A stretch of 64,000 nt of DNA from Camphora micrantha (taxonomy: Eukaryota > Streptophyta > Magnoliopsida > Laurales > Lauraceae). Shown here piece by piece: positions 48,927 to 61,710 of the stretch; within the stretch, counting starts at the first letter, position 1; the number at the start of each line of letters is the position of its first letter. Both the position numbers and the translations under genes were made by a program. Where the stretch lies: NCBI GenBank assembly GCA_003546025.1, contig QPKB01000006.1:39399980-39463979 (forward strand), in the 5' to 3' direction. A model generated the notes under the pieces. The model saw only the letters and a list, made by a program, of their open reading frames with translations, did not search any database and was not told where the DNA came from.

Positions 48927-50280
48927 AAGAAATTTAACAATAATATTTTAATTGTGACCAATCAGATGGTGGGTTTAACTTTAAGTAGCGAAAAGATTGA
49001 CCTATGATCAATAGAAGTGGAGTCATCGGCGGAACAATTGGCCTTTCAAAAGAAGCTCCGGATGTGGTCAGATCTCGAAGAGATAGATGCACCACACTTA
49101 ATTTGGTGCACCCGCAAACACCGAATCGCTGTTGCACACATCTCGAAATATCGTGAGATGATGCCCTCCGAATCGAATCGCGAGATTTCTGTCAATGATT
49201 GTGAAAGAGGCAGATGCTGAGATAAAAGTAAGGCTCTTGCAAGTTGCATCTCTATCAACTGCTGTCAGCATTTATTGTGGGACCCAGTTTGTTAACCTGT
49301 AGTGGGCCCCACCATCAGAACACGATTTGCATTGACTGCCCCCCGGGGGCCCAGATCCACTCCTCTATTTTACCGGATTGGTGGGACCCACCCCATGTGG
49401 GCACTATCTGAAGGACAGAAGTACAATCCAACGGCCTTAACTTCCCACTTCTGAGGTGTACGGCTGATGTTTGAGCCCATTAACTCACCGCGGGAGCCCA
49501 GGAATGGGGCCCACTTCCCCTCCTCCTGTGCATGATCTGACCTGTTCCCAGGCCCATGGGCCCCACCTGTGGCTTTCTAATGGACAAGACGAACTAATTA
49601 ACATTGGGTGGTTAGGTTTTGGGGTTTGAAGACACCGTCAATTTGGACAACTGGCATTATCTAAAAGAGAGCTGCAAATGCCACAATCCAAGTTTTTCTT
49701 TCCACCTTCCTTTCCTTTTCTTATTTATTCTCCTTTCGAAATTTCTCTATCCACGCCCATTGTTCCTAAAGTACCATTTTTTCCATCTACCCCTCTCCTT
49801 GCCACTGCCCTTTTTCTCTCTACCTCTCCCAAACACCTCCCTCCGCCCTCTCTCCCTCTACCCCTTCGGCTGTGCTGCCGGGGACAGAGGTGGCTGGGGT
49901 GGGGGTTGGTGAGTGTAAAGAGAAGTTAGGGAGAGAGAAATTTTGGTAGATATCCTTTTAGGTAATTTTACACGGAATATATTGATCATGTAAAAAAGGA
50001 GACGTGGAAAGAAAAGCTTGGGTCATGGCATTAGCGGCTCTCATTATCTAATTCATAATCGTACCAATAAGAGAGACAATTGGGTCAGTCCAAACCTGTA
50101 CTTGCATGGCAAGATCCAACTAAAAGTAAAATTAGGGTTGGACTTGCTTTGGTTTGGACTGAACTCGGGCCTTAATTTTGAACCTGCACTCAATCAGGTC
50201 AGGTTGATGTTCAAGTTTAAGATGCTTGCATTAGACTTGATTCTCCTGTTCTTTAATAAATGAATGTATATGATATGCTT
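48927..50280. other. Intergenic DNA, GC-richer, no gene called
   Basis: 49260-49620 repeats the palindrome-like GTGGG[G/C]CCCAC several times. 49690-49930 is pyrimidine-rich and then GC-rich (GGGACAGAGGTGGCTGGGG), like a 5' leader, but no ORF follows. ORFs at 49017-49258 on both strands overlap and are unrecognised. Confidence 0.35.
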
Positions 50281-53200
50281 GGTAATTTTATTTCTCGAAA
50301 GAGAAGTGATAGATGCCTCACTGGTAAGAGGCATTATTTCTCACCCTGCTTGCGTTTGGCTAGTTTAGAAATATGGTAGTTTATTACTCTTTTCCACTTA
50401 GAGGTAACAGAAAAAAAAAAAAAAAAAAACAAACAAACTTCTAACTTCTGATAAGGAAATCAAACTTAAAAAGATTTGGGTGATGACCCGACCCGGCCCA
50501 AATCAAATTGTTTTTAAGGTAATTCACGAATTTGGACATTTCCCATTGGAAGATGTTCAAGTTTCATTTGTTGGGTTTGAGTTTGGGTTAATATTCAGGT
50601 CTGCTTCAGGCTGACTCCACTTCAACCAACCTGGGTTTAGTTCCACAAATGGTTCTGGTGCTTTATTGATTATAGGGTTGCAATTTTGTTCGAGTCAAAA
50701 CCAAACCCACAAAACCCGACCTCCGATCGAAAGTGAAATTTGAGTTGATCTTGTCTCTTTTAGGTTGGGGCCTTCATGAAATTTGAATGGGATTCAGCTT
50801 TGTCCCTCAATACCAGACCCAGATACATAGGTCTGCGGGGGCTGAAGCCCCCACCCATACTTGAAAACATTCTTTCAAAAAACCCCTGCATATTCTGAAA
50901 TTCAATATGATTTTTTACATTTGCCCCTACCTCCAATATTTATTTTATATGGAGCCCCCGAAGTTGGATTTCCTAGGTCTGCCCTTGGGTGTGGAGTTGA
51001 AACAAAAGGCCCATCAATGTAGAGAACAATAATTAATGGGGAAACTTGAAAGATTAAAATGTTGAAAGATCTTCCATTTTCCAGTGACTACTTACAAGTA
51101 GAGCAGTTAGTTGAATTAATAAATGTAGGAACTTCAATTTCATTATGAAACCATTGTAAATATATTTGAAAATAGGCACAAACCTATAAAATAATTAGTT
51201 GGAGAATACAATAAAGGATTCTATCATCAAAAGGAAAACCAAAGTATAAAATAAACATAAAACAGGAAAAAATAGTTAACTAGATTTTAATGAGCTATTG
51301 AGAAAAGGTCAGCATCCTGAATGCCATATTAGTATAATAAAATAGTCATTTGAGAAAATAATAAAATTTACCTTGGCACTAGGAATGGAAAAGAAAAATG
51401 GAAATCAGCTGAAAATCTAAAATAATGAAAAAAAAGATAATAAAACTAATGAACCACATAAAATCCCCGTCTCTTTTTTGTGTGGCATGTTCAGGTTACG
51501 CGCTTCCGCATGCACGCACACTACAACTATTTAGTTTTGTAAGATACACACACTATATGCAGTGGGCCCTTAAAGTCCAAGTATAAAATAAATTACATTT
51601 TCTTCTTCTTCTCTCTCTCTCTCTCTCTTTTTCTCAAAATACTCAAAATATCTATATGATACAATACAATTCAATACATTTACAAGGACTCAACCCTCCA
51701 AACTCACGACTCTAACTCTTCAAATGTTCTGTATCAACTATGCTAGCCAAGCTTTGTACATTATGTTTTAATAAGTAAACATATATAAGCAAGGAAAATC
51801 ATCTCCTCCTGCTTTGTCCATGGTGCTTCCGGCACATCAAGATGGTAAGATCCACAGTGCACACATGGTAAGAAGATGTTGCGCATATGTGCAGAATGCA
51901 GGTGAATATTTTCTATATAAACAGGGTGGTGCGGGATAGTCAAAACCCAAATTGAACTTGAATCTGACTCTCAAGTCAACATATACAAATTCATACTTAT
52001 CTTGAGTCCAAAAAGAAAAAGAAACTATCAAAGTCAATGTGGGCCCCTGTGCAAATCCTTGAGTGCAGAGGAAACTAAATTATGCCCATCATATTATTTT
52101 CTTGAAAATGTCTTATTGTGATGCTATCAAGACAAATTCAATTATCATTAGAAATGTTTTTCTTGTGATATTATATGCAGGGAAAACAATGCTTGAAAGA
52201 AAGGTTTCAAAAGGAGAAGGTGCAGTTGTTTTTGAGTGTTTCATTTGTTTATTTATTTTTAGGAGGAGGTGCATTTAAGATTAGGTTACACTAATTACTG
52301 AAGGAACAAATGTGGTTATGATGACTTTCTAAAGTGCTTTCTTCTCTTCCTTATTTCTCCTCATTATTGAAATGATTAATATAATATTTTTCTGTATGCT
52401 CTATTTTTAAAGAAAATATCTTATAATATTCTCATGAAAAAGATTTGAAATTATCCTGATATTATCTCCCATTGATATTAACCCCAATAACTTGCAACAT
52501 TGTCCCAAACATTTGGACCTGTAAAAGCAAATGCAGGTGTAACTATAGACATGATTGGCAATTGGGCTTGGATAAATAACCACAAATACATCATTAGGTG
52601 GTCCCATGCAACCACATTGTCATTGAGGTCCACATGGTTTTAATAGCCAAACTGTTTTTAGTTTGGAGTTATTTCTAATTTTCAAAGCTGAAGTAATCCA
52701 TAACCTAGTTTCCCATGTAAGACATCATTTCAAGACTCTGAACTATAGAAGCTATTGTACTCTGTCTCTGGCATATATAGGCTGACAACTCCCTTTTATC
52801 ATCATCCTTCAATTCATCTTTCTTACACCCTCAAACAGTGATAAAAGATGCCATTGGACTCCTATTAAGATTCCTTCTTTGGCATCTCTATTCTGGTTGT
52901 AACATAGACCTAAATAAAAAAATAAAAAAAAAAGAAGGAGCCATACAAAGAGGGGTGAAAGTTCTTATTTTGAAATGGGGCCTTTTATTTTAGAGTATTT
53001 ACCTCTATTTTCTCTAAAACGAGTGAAAGGTAGATACGTGTGCAAAATCCTACTATTTTTCAAACATCTACTCGCTTTAGACATTTTAACAAATAGAGAT
53101 TGTAAAAAGAGATGCCAAACATGGGTGTGACATTTAAGCAAATAGAAGTGGTAAATAGATGCCGAACATGGGCGTAGTTTTCTTCTTCATGGTGAAGAAG

Positions 53201-53465
53201 CAATCCTTGCATCTTTGTCTACTTGGTGATTTTTTAGACCTTTCTTTTACACCACCTTTTCCACGAGCCACTTTAAAAACCCAAAACTTCTAATCTGGAT
53301 GTTGTACTTTGACAAAATTTTCTAAGCCAGTAACTTCTACATCTTCCTCTTGAATGTCTATTGGCTCTTCAACTTCACCGGTAGCAATCTGTCTTTATCA
53401 AACTTTGATTATACTCAAACATCTTCATAACATCAACATCATTCTTAAATTAGTCCTTGGCTCAT
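50281..53465. other. Intergenic DNA, no gene recognised
   Basis: AT-rich with a poly(A) run near 50410-50429, a copy of the CCC-rich dispersed repeat at 50815-50995, and a (TC)n run at 51610-51628. Nothing coding is seen. Confidence 0.35.
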
Positions 53466-53477
53466 TATTTAAAGGGA

Positions 53478-53980
53478 AAATTTAAAAAAGATATAAAACT
53501 TTTGGCTCATTTTAAAAAAAGTTCATGAAAATTTGAGTACTTTAAAAAGGTATAAAATTTTTCCGCGATTCTTTTACTCAAGCGCTCAAGATTAACAAAA
53601 AAAAAAAAAAAAACTGAGAATGATAAAAATACCTTTCCTTTAATATAATTATTTAAGAGAAATGATTAAATCCAACCCAAATGACCTATGACCCGCTTCA
53701 AATACCTTTATGCATAGATGGTTAAAAAAGGGTTAGGATTCCAAATGACCGAAAAGCTAGCTTTATTAAATGGTTATGATAATCAAAATAAAAATGACCA
53801 ATTATGGGGAGGAAAGATGTATTTTTGTCATTTCTCAAAAAAAAAAAAAAAAAAAACTATGGAGAGGATTTAAGTGAAAGAATTGTTTGAGAACGTTTAT
53901 ACTTGTTTGAAATATCCAAAATCTTCATGTACTTTTTAAAAAATGAGCCAAAGATTTTATATTGTTTTTGGGATTTCAAT
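53478..53980. mobile_element. Mutator-like inverted-repeat element, 503 bp, with a 12-bp TSD
   Basis: Arms of about 105 bp at the two ends are inverted copies (TATAAAACTTTTGGCTCATTTT left; reversed right arm TATAAAATCTTTGGCTCATT). The element is flanked by perfect direct copies of TATTTAAAGGGA at 53466-53477 and 53981-53992. The interior is AT-rich and non-coding. Confidence 0.75.
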
Positions 53981-53992
53981 TATTTAAAGGGA

Positions 53993-54479
53993 CATTGGAC
54001 ATTTCTCGAGATTTTTACCTAGCATGAATGTGAAGGGTAAAGACCCTGCTAAGTAGAGGAGGTGGTTGTAAATATATAAGAAAAGGGAGGGGTTGTATGA
54101 ACACACACTTACATCAAACAATGATGTCAAAATTAAGATAAACTATTGATCTAAGTCTCTTTTTTTACATACAAATCAATCCATCATTCTATATCACTCT
54201 AATTAAAGCAAAATCCATCTTTGTACATATATCTGAGGTTAAATAGATGACTTGGATCAACTATAAATAAGACAACAGCTTGGGGCAATCGAACTCATTT
54301 GGCGTAACAACTCCCCGGGCCAGTAATCAGCATATAATGATCATTTCTCAAAATAATAATGCATTATGTTCTACTTTTCAAAATTGGAAGGAGAGTTAGT
54401 TAACTCAACCGAGACGATCAGACTATTTTGTCAAAGATCTAAATCATTCAAGTTTAAGCAGGGACCAGGGTGCGTTAGG
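53993..54479. other. AT-rich intergenic DNA
   Basis: No ORF, RNA gene or bounded repeat is seen. Confidence 0.3.
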
Positions 54480-54860
54480 AAACGGTACAATTAGGGTCGC
54501 TGCGAACTCACGAGGGCTCGACACGATGACTCAAGAGTGAGGGTGGACGCTCTGACGTCAATAGACTGAACACCCTAACTACCAGGCTCTGATACCAATG
54601 ATCCTAGGATCTTGCACCAATGGAGTCTCACCACTTATCCTAAAACTTTTTATGAAGATATTCAAACGATCTTAGCAACAGTTCCTGATGGTGAGTGGCG
54701 AGGGCTCGACCACGCTCGTTCAAGAGTGAGAGTGGACGTTGACTTCAATAAGACTGAAACCCTAACCCAATCTGGATGAGCAATGATCCTAGGTTTTGCA
54801 TTCAATGGTTATGGCCACCCTTTATCAAGTATGAAGGTCAGTCCTCAAATGATCTTAGCA
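54480..54860 (-). mobile_element. Tandem TRIM-like unit with about 78-bp LTRs
   Basis: On the minus strand two LTR-like blocks, 54784-54860 (77 bp) and 54599-54677 (79 bp), both start TGCTAAGATC and end CCTAGGATCA or CCTAGGATCA-like. The second is followed one base later by the primer-binding site TGGTATCAGAGCC (reverse of 54585-54597). After the first block the same site is mutated. Each is followed by a related interior (TTAGGGT..TTCAGTC..GACGTC/GAAGTC.., CACTCTTGA, TCGAGCCCTCG). The order LTR-interior-LTR-interior suggests a tandem array, with a third LTR lost or unrecognisable. Unusually short LTRs. Confidence 0.5.
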
Positions 54861-56160
54861 CCTAGGACCTGAAAGTTTATTGGCCATATATATATATATA
54901 TATATATATATGAATGCAAATTAGCTTTTGATAAGATCTAATAATGAATAATTATCATGTTCAGTGCCAAATTATGGCCAGAGCCCAATCAAGTAGGGAG
55001 ATGCATATGAAGGGAGATTGATCATAGGTTGGCCCCTACTGAAAGTTTGGAAATGGATCCCCTAAGGAGAGGGCAATTTTGGAGAGTTTGCCTACAGAAG
55101 AGAATTGCTTATCCACTTTTCATCTTGATTTGTGTGCACACTTCTTAAGTTGTGTCACCATCAAAAGGACTTGTGCTTCAAGTTTTGGTTACATAATAAC
55201 AGAAAGGTGCTCAGTGGTCCCTCATTCCTTACCCAGAGAAGAGGCCCCTATCAATTTCAGCAATGGTACCACTGCATGGACCACTTGAACAATGGTCCAG
55301 GCACATGAAGACTGTTCTTCAATAAAAAAGAACAGAGATGATGAATAAGAATGCTGCATTATTTCTAAGAAGAGACCAATCAGGCATTTCCTGTCACAAA
55401 GGCTCCTGTGTGCTTGCATGTGGTGTGTGGTCCTCAGCTATTAAGTGTCCAGGTGGTAATTACATGATCCTCTGTTTTGCAGAGTACTGGGTTTTATGCC
55501 CTTTTTAGGGTTTTGACAAGTTTGGCCCATGGTTTGATCATTCAGACAATTCATCCTGTGGTCCTCTTAGTGGATGGCTGAGATTTTCCGGATTAGGATC
55601 TTAAAGTTGCTGCAAGTGATATCTTCAATACCAGATGTCACTCAACCAGTAGCTAGGCTTTTATGGGCTTGGGCTCGACCTCAGCTTTTAATGACTAGAC
55701 TGAGCCCATTTGACATGTGTGCGTACATGTGTAAATTTTCTACTTAAAAGAACACCCCTTGTGGGCTTTTGGTGTGCACCTCTATTTGGAGCTCATCCAA
55801 AAAAGAAAATTATTTAGCATCTATTTCTTTGCATTGAATATAAAAGACATCATGCTTAAAATAGCAACAAAGGCCCGCGCTAAGTCCAAGTCTAAAAATA
55901 AAAAAATAATTCAAATTTAGTATTTTCTTTAAAATATTATTAATATAAAAAAATTTAAACATAAATAAATATATTATTTAGCAAAAAATCTTTGCAGTTA
56001 GCATCGAATCATTCTTTATTGTAATAAACCCATCAAAACAATATAAAGATAACAAAGTCAATAAAAATAATTCATATGATGAGAGAGGAAGTTTGTAACA
56101 ATGAAAAAACAATCAAAGATATATAATATAGTTTGAAAGAAAGAGGAAGTGATTAAACCC
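54861..56160. other. Intergenic DNA
   Basis: A (TA)n tract at 54887-54911. An isolated ORF at 55079-55288 has no recognisable family. AT-rich elsewhere. Confidence 0.35.
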
Positions 56161-56384
56161 GAAGGGGTTGGCCAAGTGGTAGGGACCACAGTTCCTCTCT
56201 CTTCTTGAGTTAGAGGTCCTAGTATCGATCTCTGATTCCCCACTCCTTAAGAACCCAACGTTAAGTCCACTGGTGCTACCACTTGGGGCCACCGGGGTTT
56301 TACCCGGCTTCTCTCTGGGCCTGGAGGGATTACTCCAGCCCAAAGGATTGAGAACCCTCCGTTAGCAAAAAAAAAAAAAAAAAA
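56161..56384 (+). mobile_element. tRNA-derived SINE, 224 bp
   Basis: The Pol III A box TGGCCAAGTGG (about 56169-56179) and a B-box-like GTATCGATCTC (56222-56232) form the head. The body is GC-richer with CCACTTGGGGCCACCGGGG and GGGATTACTCCAGCCC. It ends in an 18-bp poly(A) at 56367-56384. The body is unlike the minisatellite-bearing family, so this is a second SINE family. Direct flanking duplications were not clear. Confidence 0.7.
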
Positions 56385-56406
56385 GAAGAGAAATTTACCT
56401 AAAAAA

Positions 56407-57327
56407 GGTCCCTAGATGGTCACTAACCAAAAGATGTACCAATAGTATATATGGCATGGAAGTGGTACTCCCGCCGGATTTTTTATTTTTTATTTTTTGT
56501 CTTTTTTCAAGAAGCGATGACATCGTCACTTAACATCAAGAGTTAGTATCGACGTCGTCGCTAATGTTCTATATATAAGTCGTTGTATAGTCACACACAT
56601 TTTCTTCCACTAGCGTTGTATCGTTGTAGTCACACACATTTATTGCGCTAGCTTCTGTGAACGCACTATATTACAATCGGAAAATCCAAATGATGTTTGA
56701 ATTACATTTGTGAACGCACTATAAAATCCAGAGGAATTACAAGCTTCTATCTTGCCATAAATTTCCATAACATATAAAGGGAAGAAGGCCATAGGACAAT
56801 ATGAGAAAAAAGAAGACCATAAATAGGATATAAAAAGGCAAACCCACCAATGTCAAAAAAATATAAACTTTGCTCCTTAGACTTTGACTAGTAAGAGAGC
56901 GCTGCAAAACAAAACACCCCATATTAAAAGGAACAAAGAACGGGAGCAGCTACACAACCAACTGACAATTTTAAGAAAGAACTCTACAATACCTGTCATT
57001 CAGAAAAAACCCATAGCAGTGGAACTAAAAGAACACCAACAGCAATGAGAAAGGTTAATCAGGGCCTTTCAACCACAAAACTGTACAAGACAAAAAGGAA
57101 GAACAAGGAGCAACATGGCCGCCGCCACAAGAGCCACTACGAGAGCACAAGACAAAAAAGGAAGAACAAGCAGAAGGGGAAAATGGGAAAGTGGGGTTTC
57201 ATGAGAGTTTTATGGGTTGAATATGATGACGACGTCGTTGCACGTTTCAATCATTAACAATAAAAAAACGGAAGTGGTCCCATATATACTATTGGTACCT
57301 CTTTTGGTTAGTGGCCATGTTGGATCT
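56407..57327. mobile_element. Inverted-repeat (Mutator-like) element, about 0.92 kb
   Basis: Left end GGTCCCTAGATGGTCACTAACC and right end (reversed) AGATCCAACATGGCCACTAACC continue as inverted repeats through CAAAAG and ACCAATAGTATATATGG for about 70 bp. Weaker similarity reaches an ACGTCGTC core in both arms. Flanking A runs prevent a clean TSD call. The interior contains a GC-rich open frame at 57115-57204 that starts ATGGCCGCCGCC, possibly captured host sequence, but only 29 codons long. Confidence 0.65.
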
Positions 57328-60080
57328 TAAAAAAAAAAAAAGAGAAGAAGAAGTTATTAAAAGGGAGAAATATGAAAAATGAAGGATTGGAAAAAAAAAA
57401 AAAAAAAACAAACAAACAAACAAGATCGAACTTTTACACAATTTGGTATATTCATCTTCAATGAAAATTGTGGGACTGCTTTGCAGATCACATCTAATAG
57501 TCCTATCGTCTGATACAATGAGAATGAATGAGAAAGTTAGTAACAGGGAAAATTTGAAAAATTATTAAAGATAAAGTAAAAGAGGGAACAACTTTTACAC
57601 AATTGAATATCTTCATCGAAGATCATCACTTCCTAAGAGTGAAGGTTCCTTTAATAAAATCCATGTTGGCTGGGTTGGATGGGTTTATCTTCACAGGATA
57701 ATGGGAGGAAGTCTGGAAAAATATGTTATTTGAAAGCACTAATGTGGCACATTGCAAGGAGATCCTCTCTATTGCTTTAATATATCTAACTAGCTCCACC
57801 TGAGGATCGTTAAAGAGATGATCTTAAGAAGGGCGAAGGATATAACACATTGATGTAGATGGGACCTTGACTTTATTGCGATTGTAGATGACACCTAGAC
57901 ATTTCCTAGGATTTGGATTTGTAGGGTGATAATTAGGTATTATTCTCACATCTTCCTTTGTTTCAATTTCCATTAAAGGAGGTTAATGTTCATTTTTGGA
58001 TATTCACCTTATAATTCTTTTTTTTTTTAACCACATAACAACTAAGTCCTAACGATTTTATTTCTATAGATGGTTAAAATTAAACAAACAATGGTGAATT
58101 ATAAATATGACCATCAAATAATCTCCTCATTTAATGGAAAATGAGTGCCCTGATATCATTCAAATCCTAGGAAACGCTCCATCTCCCTTTTCAACTACTT
58201 TTATCCTCCCCGTCACCTCTTTACTAATCCCTTAATTTGTTGGAACCTATTTTACCATGACTTCTAATGTATTCAATTTCCCCCAAGGAAGGGACTCTAA
58301 AATGAAATATCTTTTAAAACCAATTATGCATTTAATGAAGGGTTATGGTGTTTTGGTAGTTGGTGGCGTATCATCTTCTTCATAATGAAGAGAATACGAC
58401 GTTCTGGTGTGGGATGATGAGATAAGTGAAGTAAAATGACTTTTCAAGGCCCACCGACTCAGATACAAGTGCCAATTATGAAGCGTATAGAGAGGTCTTG
58501 TGTTCACACTAACCTTGTCGACCCCCTCCTATGATTTAACCCGGTGCATTCGAATTAATTCTCGACCGGCCAGAATTAAGTGTCCTTCGGGCTCAGGACA
58601 ATGGCTCTTAGACCGGGCTTGGTAAGAGATACCTTGGTTTAAAAAGAAAAAAAAAATGCCAACTATGAGGCGCATGTGTAAATTTTAACATCTAAAATGT
58701 GGGGCCCACCTGGGCGCATTCAGACTAATAATTGCATAGAAGAGAAATAGGCCCTAGCACTAATAATCCATCTACAAAAAGGTGGGTTTTTTTTTTTTCA
58801 ATCCGATCATATGGATTTATGTTCATCAAACCATACCATCTCATGTGGGGCCCACCCCAAATTCATAGTGAGGCCTACCTAGCCACTACTGAGTACTGTC
58901 CCTGCATTGAGGTCGGTGGACCCCACTCACTACACAAGATGAAAATGTAAAACACAGTACATTGTAAACAGTGCACAGTGCACAGTGCACAGTGCATGTT
59001 TGCTTGATTAACCCATGACATTTAAATGGTACGTGTGGGTTGTTACTGCCTTTGTGGGTCGTTTGCATGCCACGAGCCCCATTTTCAATGAGAATAATTT
59101 ACAACCACACAAACCCTTGAACTGGTTTATGAAGCACTTATTATTTTTTTATCTGATGAGCAATTCATTGATGTGAAGTTGTCTTCCTCTGACAACATGG
59201 AACTTCATTTCATGTTTTCATGAATGTAGTAGTTGTTGTGATATGGTGAGTGAAGTTGCCTTCCTTTGATAATCTGGAACTTCATTTCTTTGATGTGAAA
59301 CATTTCAACCCATAGCAGAATTTGTCATTAATATGAAGGTACAGATTGAAGTTACCCAGATCAATCCAATATTGACAATTAACAATACCTTAACTCGTTG
59401 GATCTACTCTGCTCATCTGCATGGTTTCAATCCAACATTGCATATCACTTAGATCATAATGGTATTTGGGTATTGGATAGGGCTTGAAGAAAAGTAGATC
59501 CCACCTGAGGTGGATTTTATCATAATATATTGAAGTTTGGACGTCCATACTATATCAGTGCAAATCGAAGAAAAGGAAAAATAAACAATTGGGTACACAT
59601 GCTTAAGGACATCAAACAAGATTCTTTAACAGTTACAAAAATTTATCACGAGAATAGAAAGAAAACAAATATGGTTGCAACTAGGGTTTGCCAGCAGCAT
59701 AACTCTTAAAGCTAGTTATAAATAGATGGGACAAGACTTTGATAACAATAACGAGAGAAATAATACTTTCATTGTAAAAATGTTTAGCATTTTGTTTTAG
59801 TTCTCAACTTGTTAGCTCTTTTTCTCCACTAGTGTGTATAATGGCTTTTATTGCTTTGGTCATTACATTGTTATTGGTGGGTCTTTAAAGGACTATGATT
59901 AGGTTCTAAAGTATATATGATACCATCTATAGCAGCCTTCAATCTTAAAATTCCACAAATTGAGCAATGATATTCTAAATGAACTTGCAGTGTCTAAACC
60001 AACTCAGGAGTCTGACATGGGCATTCCTAGGGTCACATATCCACATGGCACGGAGCTGTAAAGGTTAGGATAAATAAGCA
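57328..60080. other. Intergenic DNA, no gene recognised
   Basis: Poly(A) runs (57390-57408), a possible short repeat with purine tail at 58490-58656, a four-copy CAGTGCA array at 58969-58996, and a 45-bp imperfect direct repeat (TGAAGTTG[T/C]CTTCCT) at 59170-59300. GTGGGGCCCAC words occur near 58698 and 58846. Confidence 0.4.
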
Positions 60081-60087
60081 ATGGCTA

Positions 60088-60404
60088 TAGCTAGGGACAT
60101 CATTTTAAAGTTAGCAACTGGCCCTGGTTTTCCTCGTACCATTGCATTGTTAGAAGCAAAACCAAACTCCCAACTGTATATAGCCGTTGCTCAAGTAAGG
60201 TACGAGACGGAGTAAATCATCATTGATAGAGCTACACTGCATTCATCAATCACACAACAAATACAAAACCATATCTCTCTCTCTCTCTCTCACCCACCAG
60301 TGGGACATCAATTTAAAATTAACAACTGGCCATGAATTTCGTTGTACCATTGCAATGTTGTAAGGTATACCAGACGGAATGAATCATCATTGATAGAGCT
60401 ACAC

Positions 60405-60440
<36 letters not shown>
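60088..60440. repeat. Imperfect direct repeat plus (TC)n tracts
   Basis: The segment CAACTGGCC..CGTACCATTGCA..TCATCATTGATAGAGCTACACTGCAT occurs at about 60115-60243 and again at 60321-60410. Each copy is followed by a (TC)n run (60272-60290, 60411-60440). The second copy lacks about 45 bp present in the first. Confidence 0.6.
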
Positions 60441-60443
<3 letters not shown>

Positions 60444-61710
60444 GTTTGTGATAGGTTATGATGCAGTTAATCCAAGCAAAATGAAGGATACACTGTATGA
60501 GCAACCACTAACAAAATAAAGTTGAATCAAACCCAACCAGAAAAAAGGACTGCCAATACAACAGTATCACTCGGGGTCACACATGTTACAGAACGTACAT
60601 AAAAAGCATCGCAGGACAGAAAATTAATTAATATGTGCAGTCCTTCTCTATCAGAACAGTAATAAAATCCTTTAAATTAAAAAAAAAATAAATAAAATAC
60701 GGCCAGCATCTGTAAGTTTTTCAGAAAATTGCATTAAAATCCCTGCTGTAACAGCTTTAAAAAGTTACAACAAAGGGCCCTATAATTAATGCCAAAAACA
60801 TTTCTATACTAGTTGTTCAATTCAACACATTTTTGGGACAATTCTAAGTAGTATTCATCACTGAGTGAGACATAAAACATGCATACCTATAGCTACTTAA
60901 ATTCATCATTAATAAGTAAAACACAGCAATTGTAAAAAAAAAAAAAAAAAAAAAAAACACTACAGTTCACAGAACACCACTTTCTTTTAATTTCTCTCTT
61001 TTGAATTCTTTCTTCTTCTTTTTTTTTCATAATTTTTTTAAGGTTATTGAGCTCTAGGGTACCTTGATTTGACCGGACCAAGTCCCATGCAACTTGGCCA
61101 AGTCGACTCCGAAGGGTGAACAAGCTGCTGCCGGAGTTGCTTTTTTTTTTTTTTTTTTTGTTTGGGTGCGCGGCAGGGTGGGGGGGGGGGAGAAACCTGG
61201 GATGGGAAAAACCAAACAGCAAGGTGGTTCAACACATCAGAGATGTCACAACATTGTGGAAAAGGTTATACTCAAATAAACTATTGGCATAACGCTACCA
61301 CAAGTCGTGCTTTGGGTGGTGTCCAAATCAAACAGACAAGAGCAACAAGCAATTACAACTCCATAAGCTCAACCTCAGCTGGCCAAGTGTTACAGCGGCA
61401 ATCAACCAAGGCACCAATCCAATCTGTATCCCCAATGCCAGATGATTTAGTCAATAAGATATATATATATATATATATATATTTTTTTTGAATGGTGATA
61501 TAGTCAATAAGATTTTCAGGAATACGAAGGAGATAGATGGGCTTACAAAGACGAAGGAGAAACTCTTGTCATGCAGAGATTGATGTATATCCTGAAATGG
61601 GAAGCAGACACACAAAGTATAAGGCTCTAGGCCTTAATTAGATGGATTAGTGTTAATAATTAGGATTAAGGCTAGTTACTCGAGCTTAGTGACTTTACAT
61701 GTTAGTTTTA
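60441..61710. other. Intergenic DNA with homopolymer tracts
   Basis: Poly(A) at 60936-60957, poly(T) at 61140-61159, (G)n at 61180-61190 and (AT)n at 61459-61480. ORFs across them are homopolymer artefacts. Confidence 0.4.

Noticed and set aside
49017..49258. Overlapping ORFs on both strands after the RTE remnant
   Set aside because: They are mutual shadows, one lacks an ATG, and no family is recognised.
59727..59765. Third RTE LINE 3' end (GGGACAAGACTTTGATAACAATAACG)
   Set aside because: Resembles the 48897 tail, but no reverse-transcriptase sequence lies upstream; too short to call.
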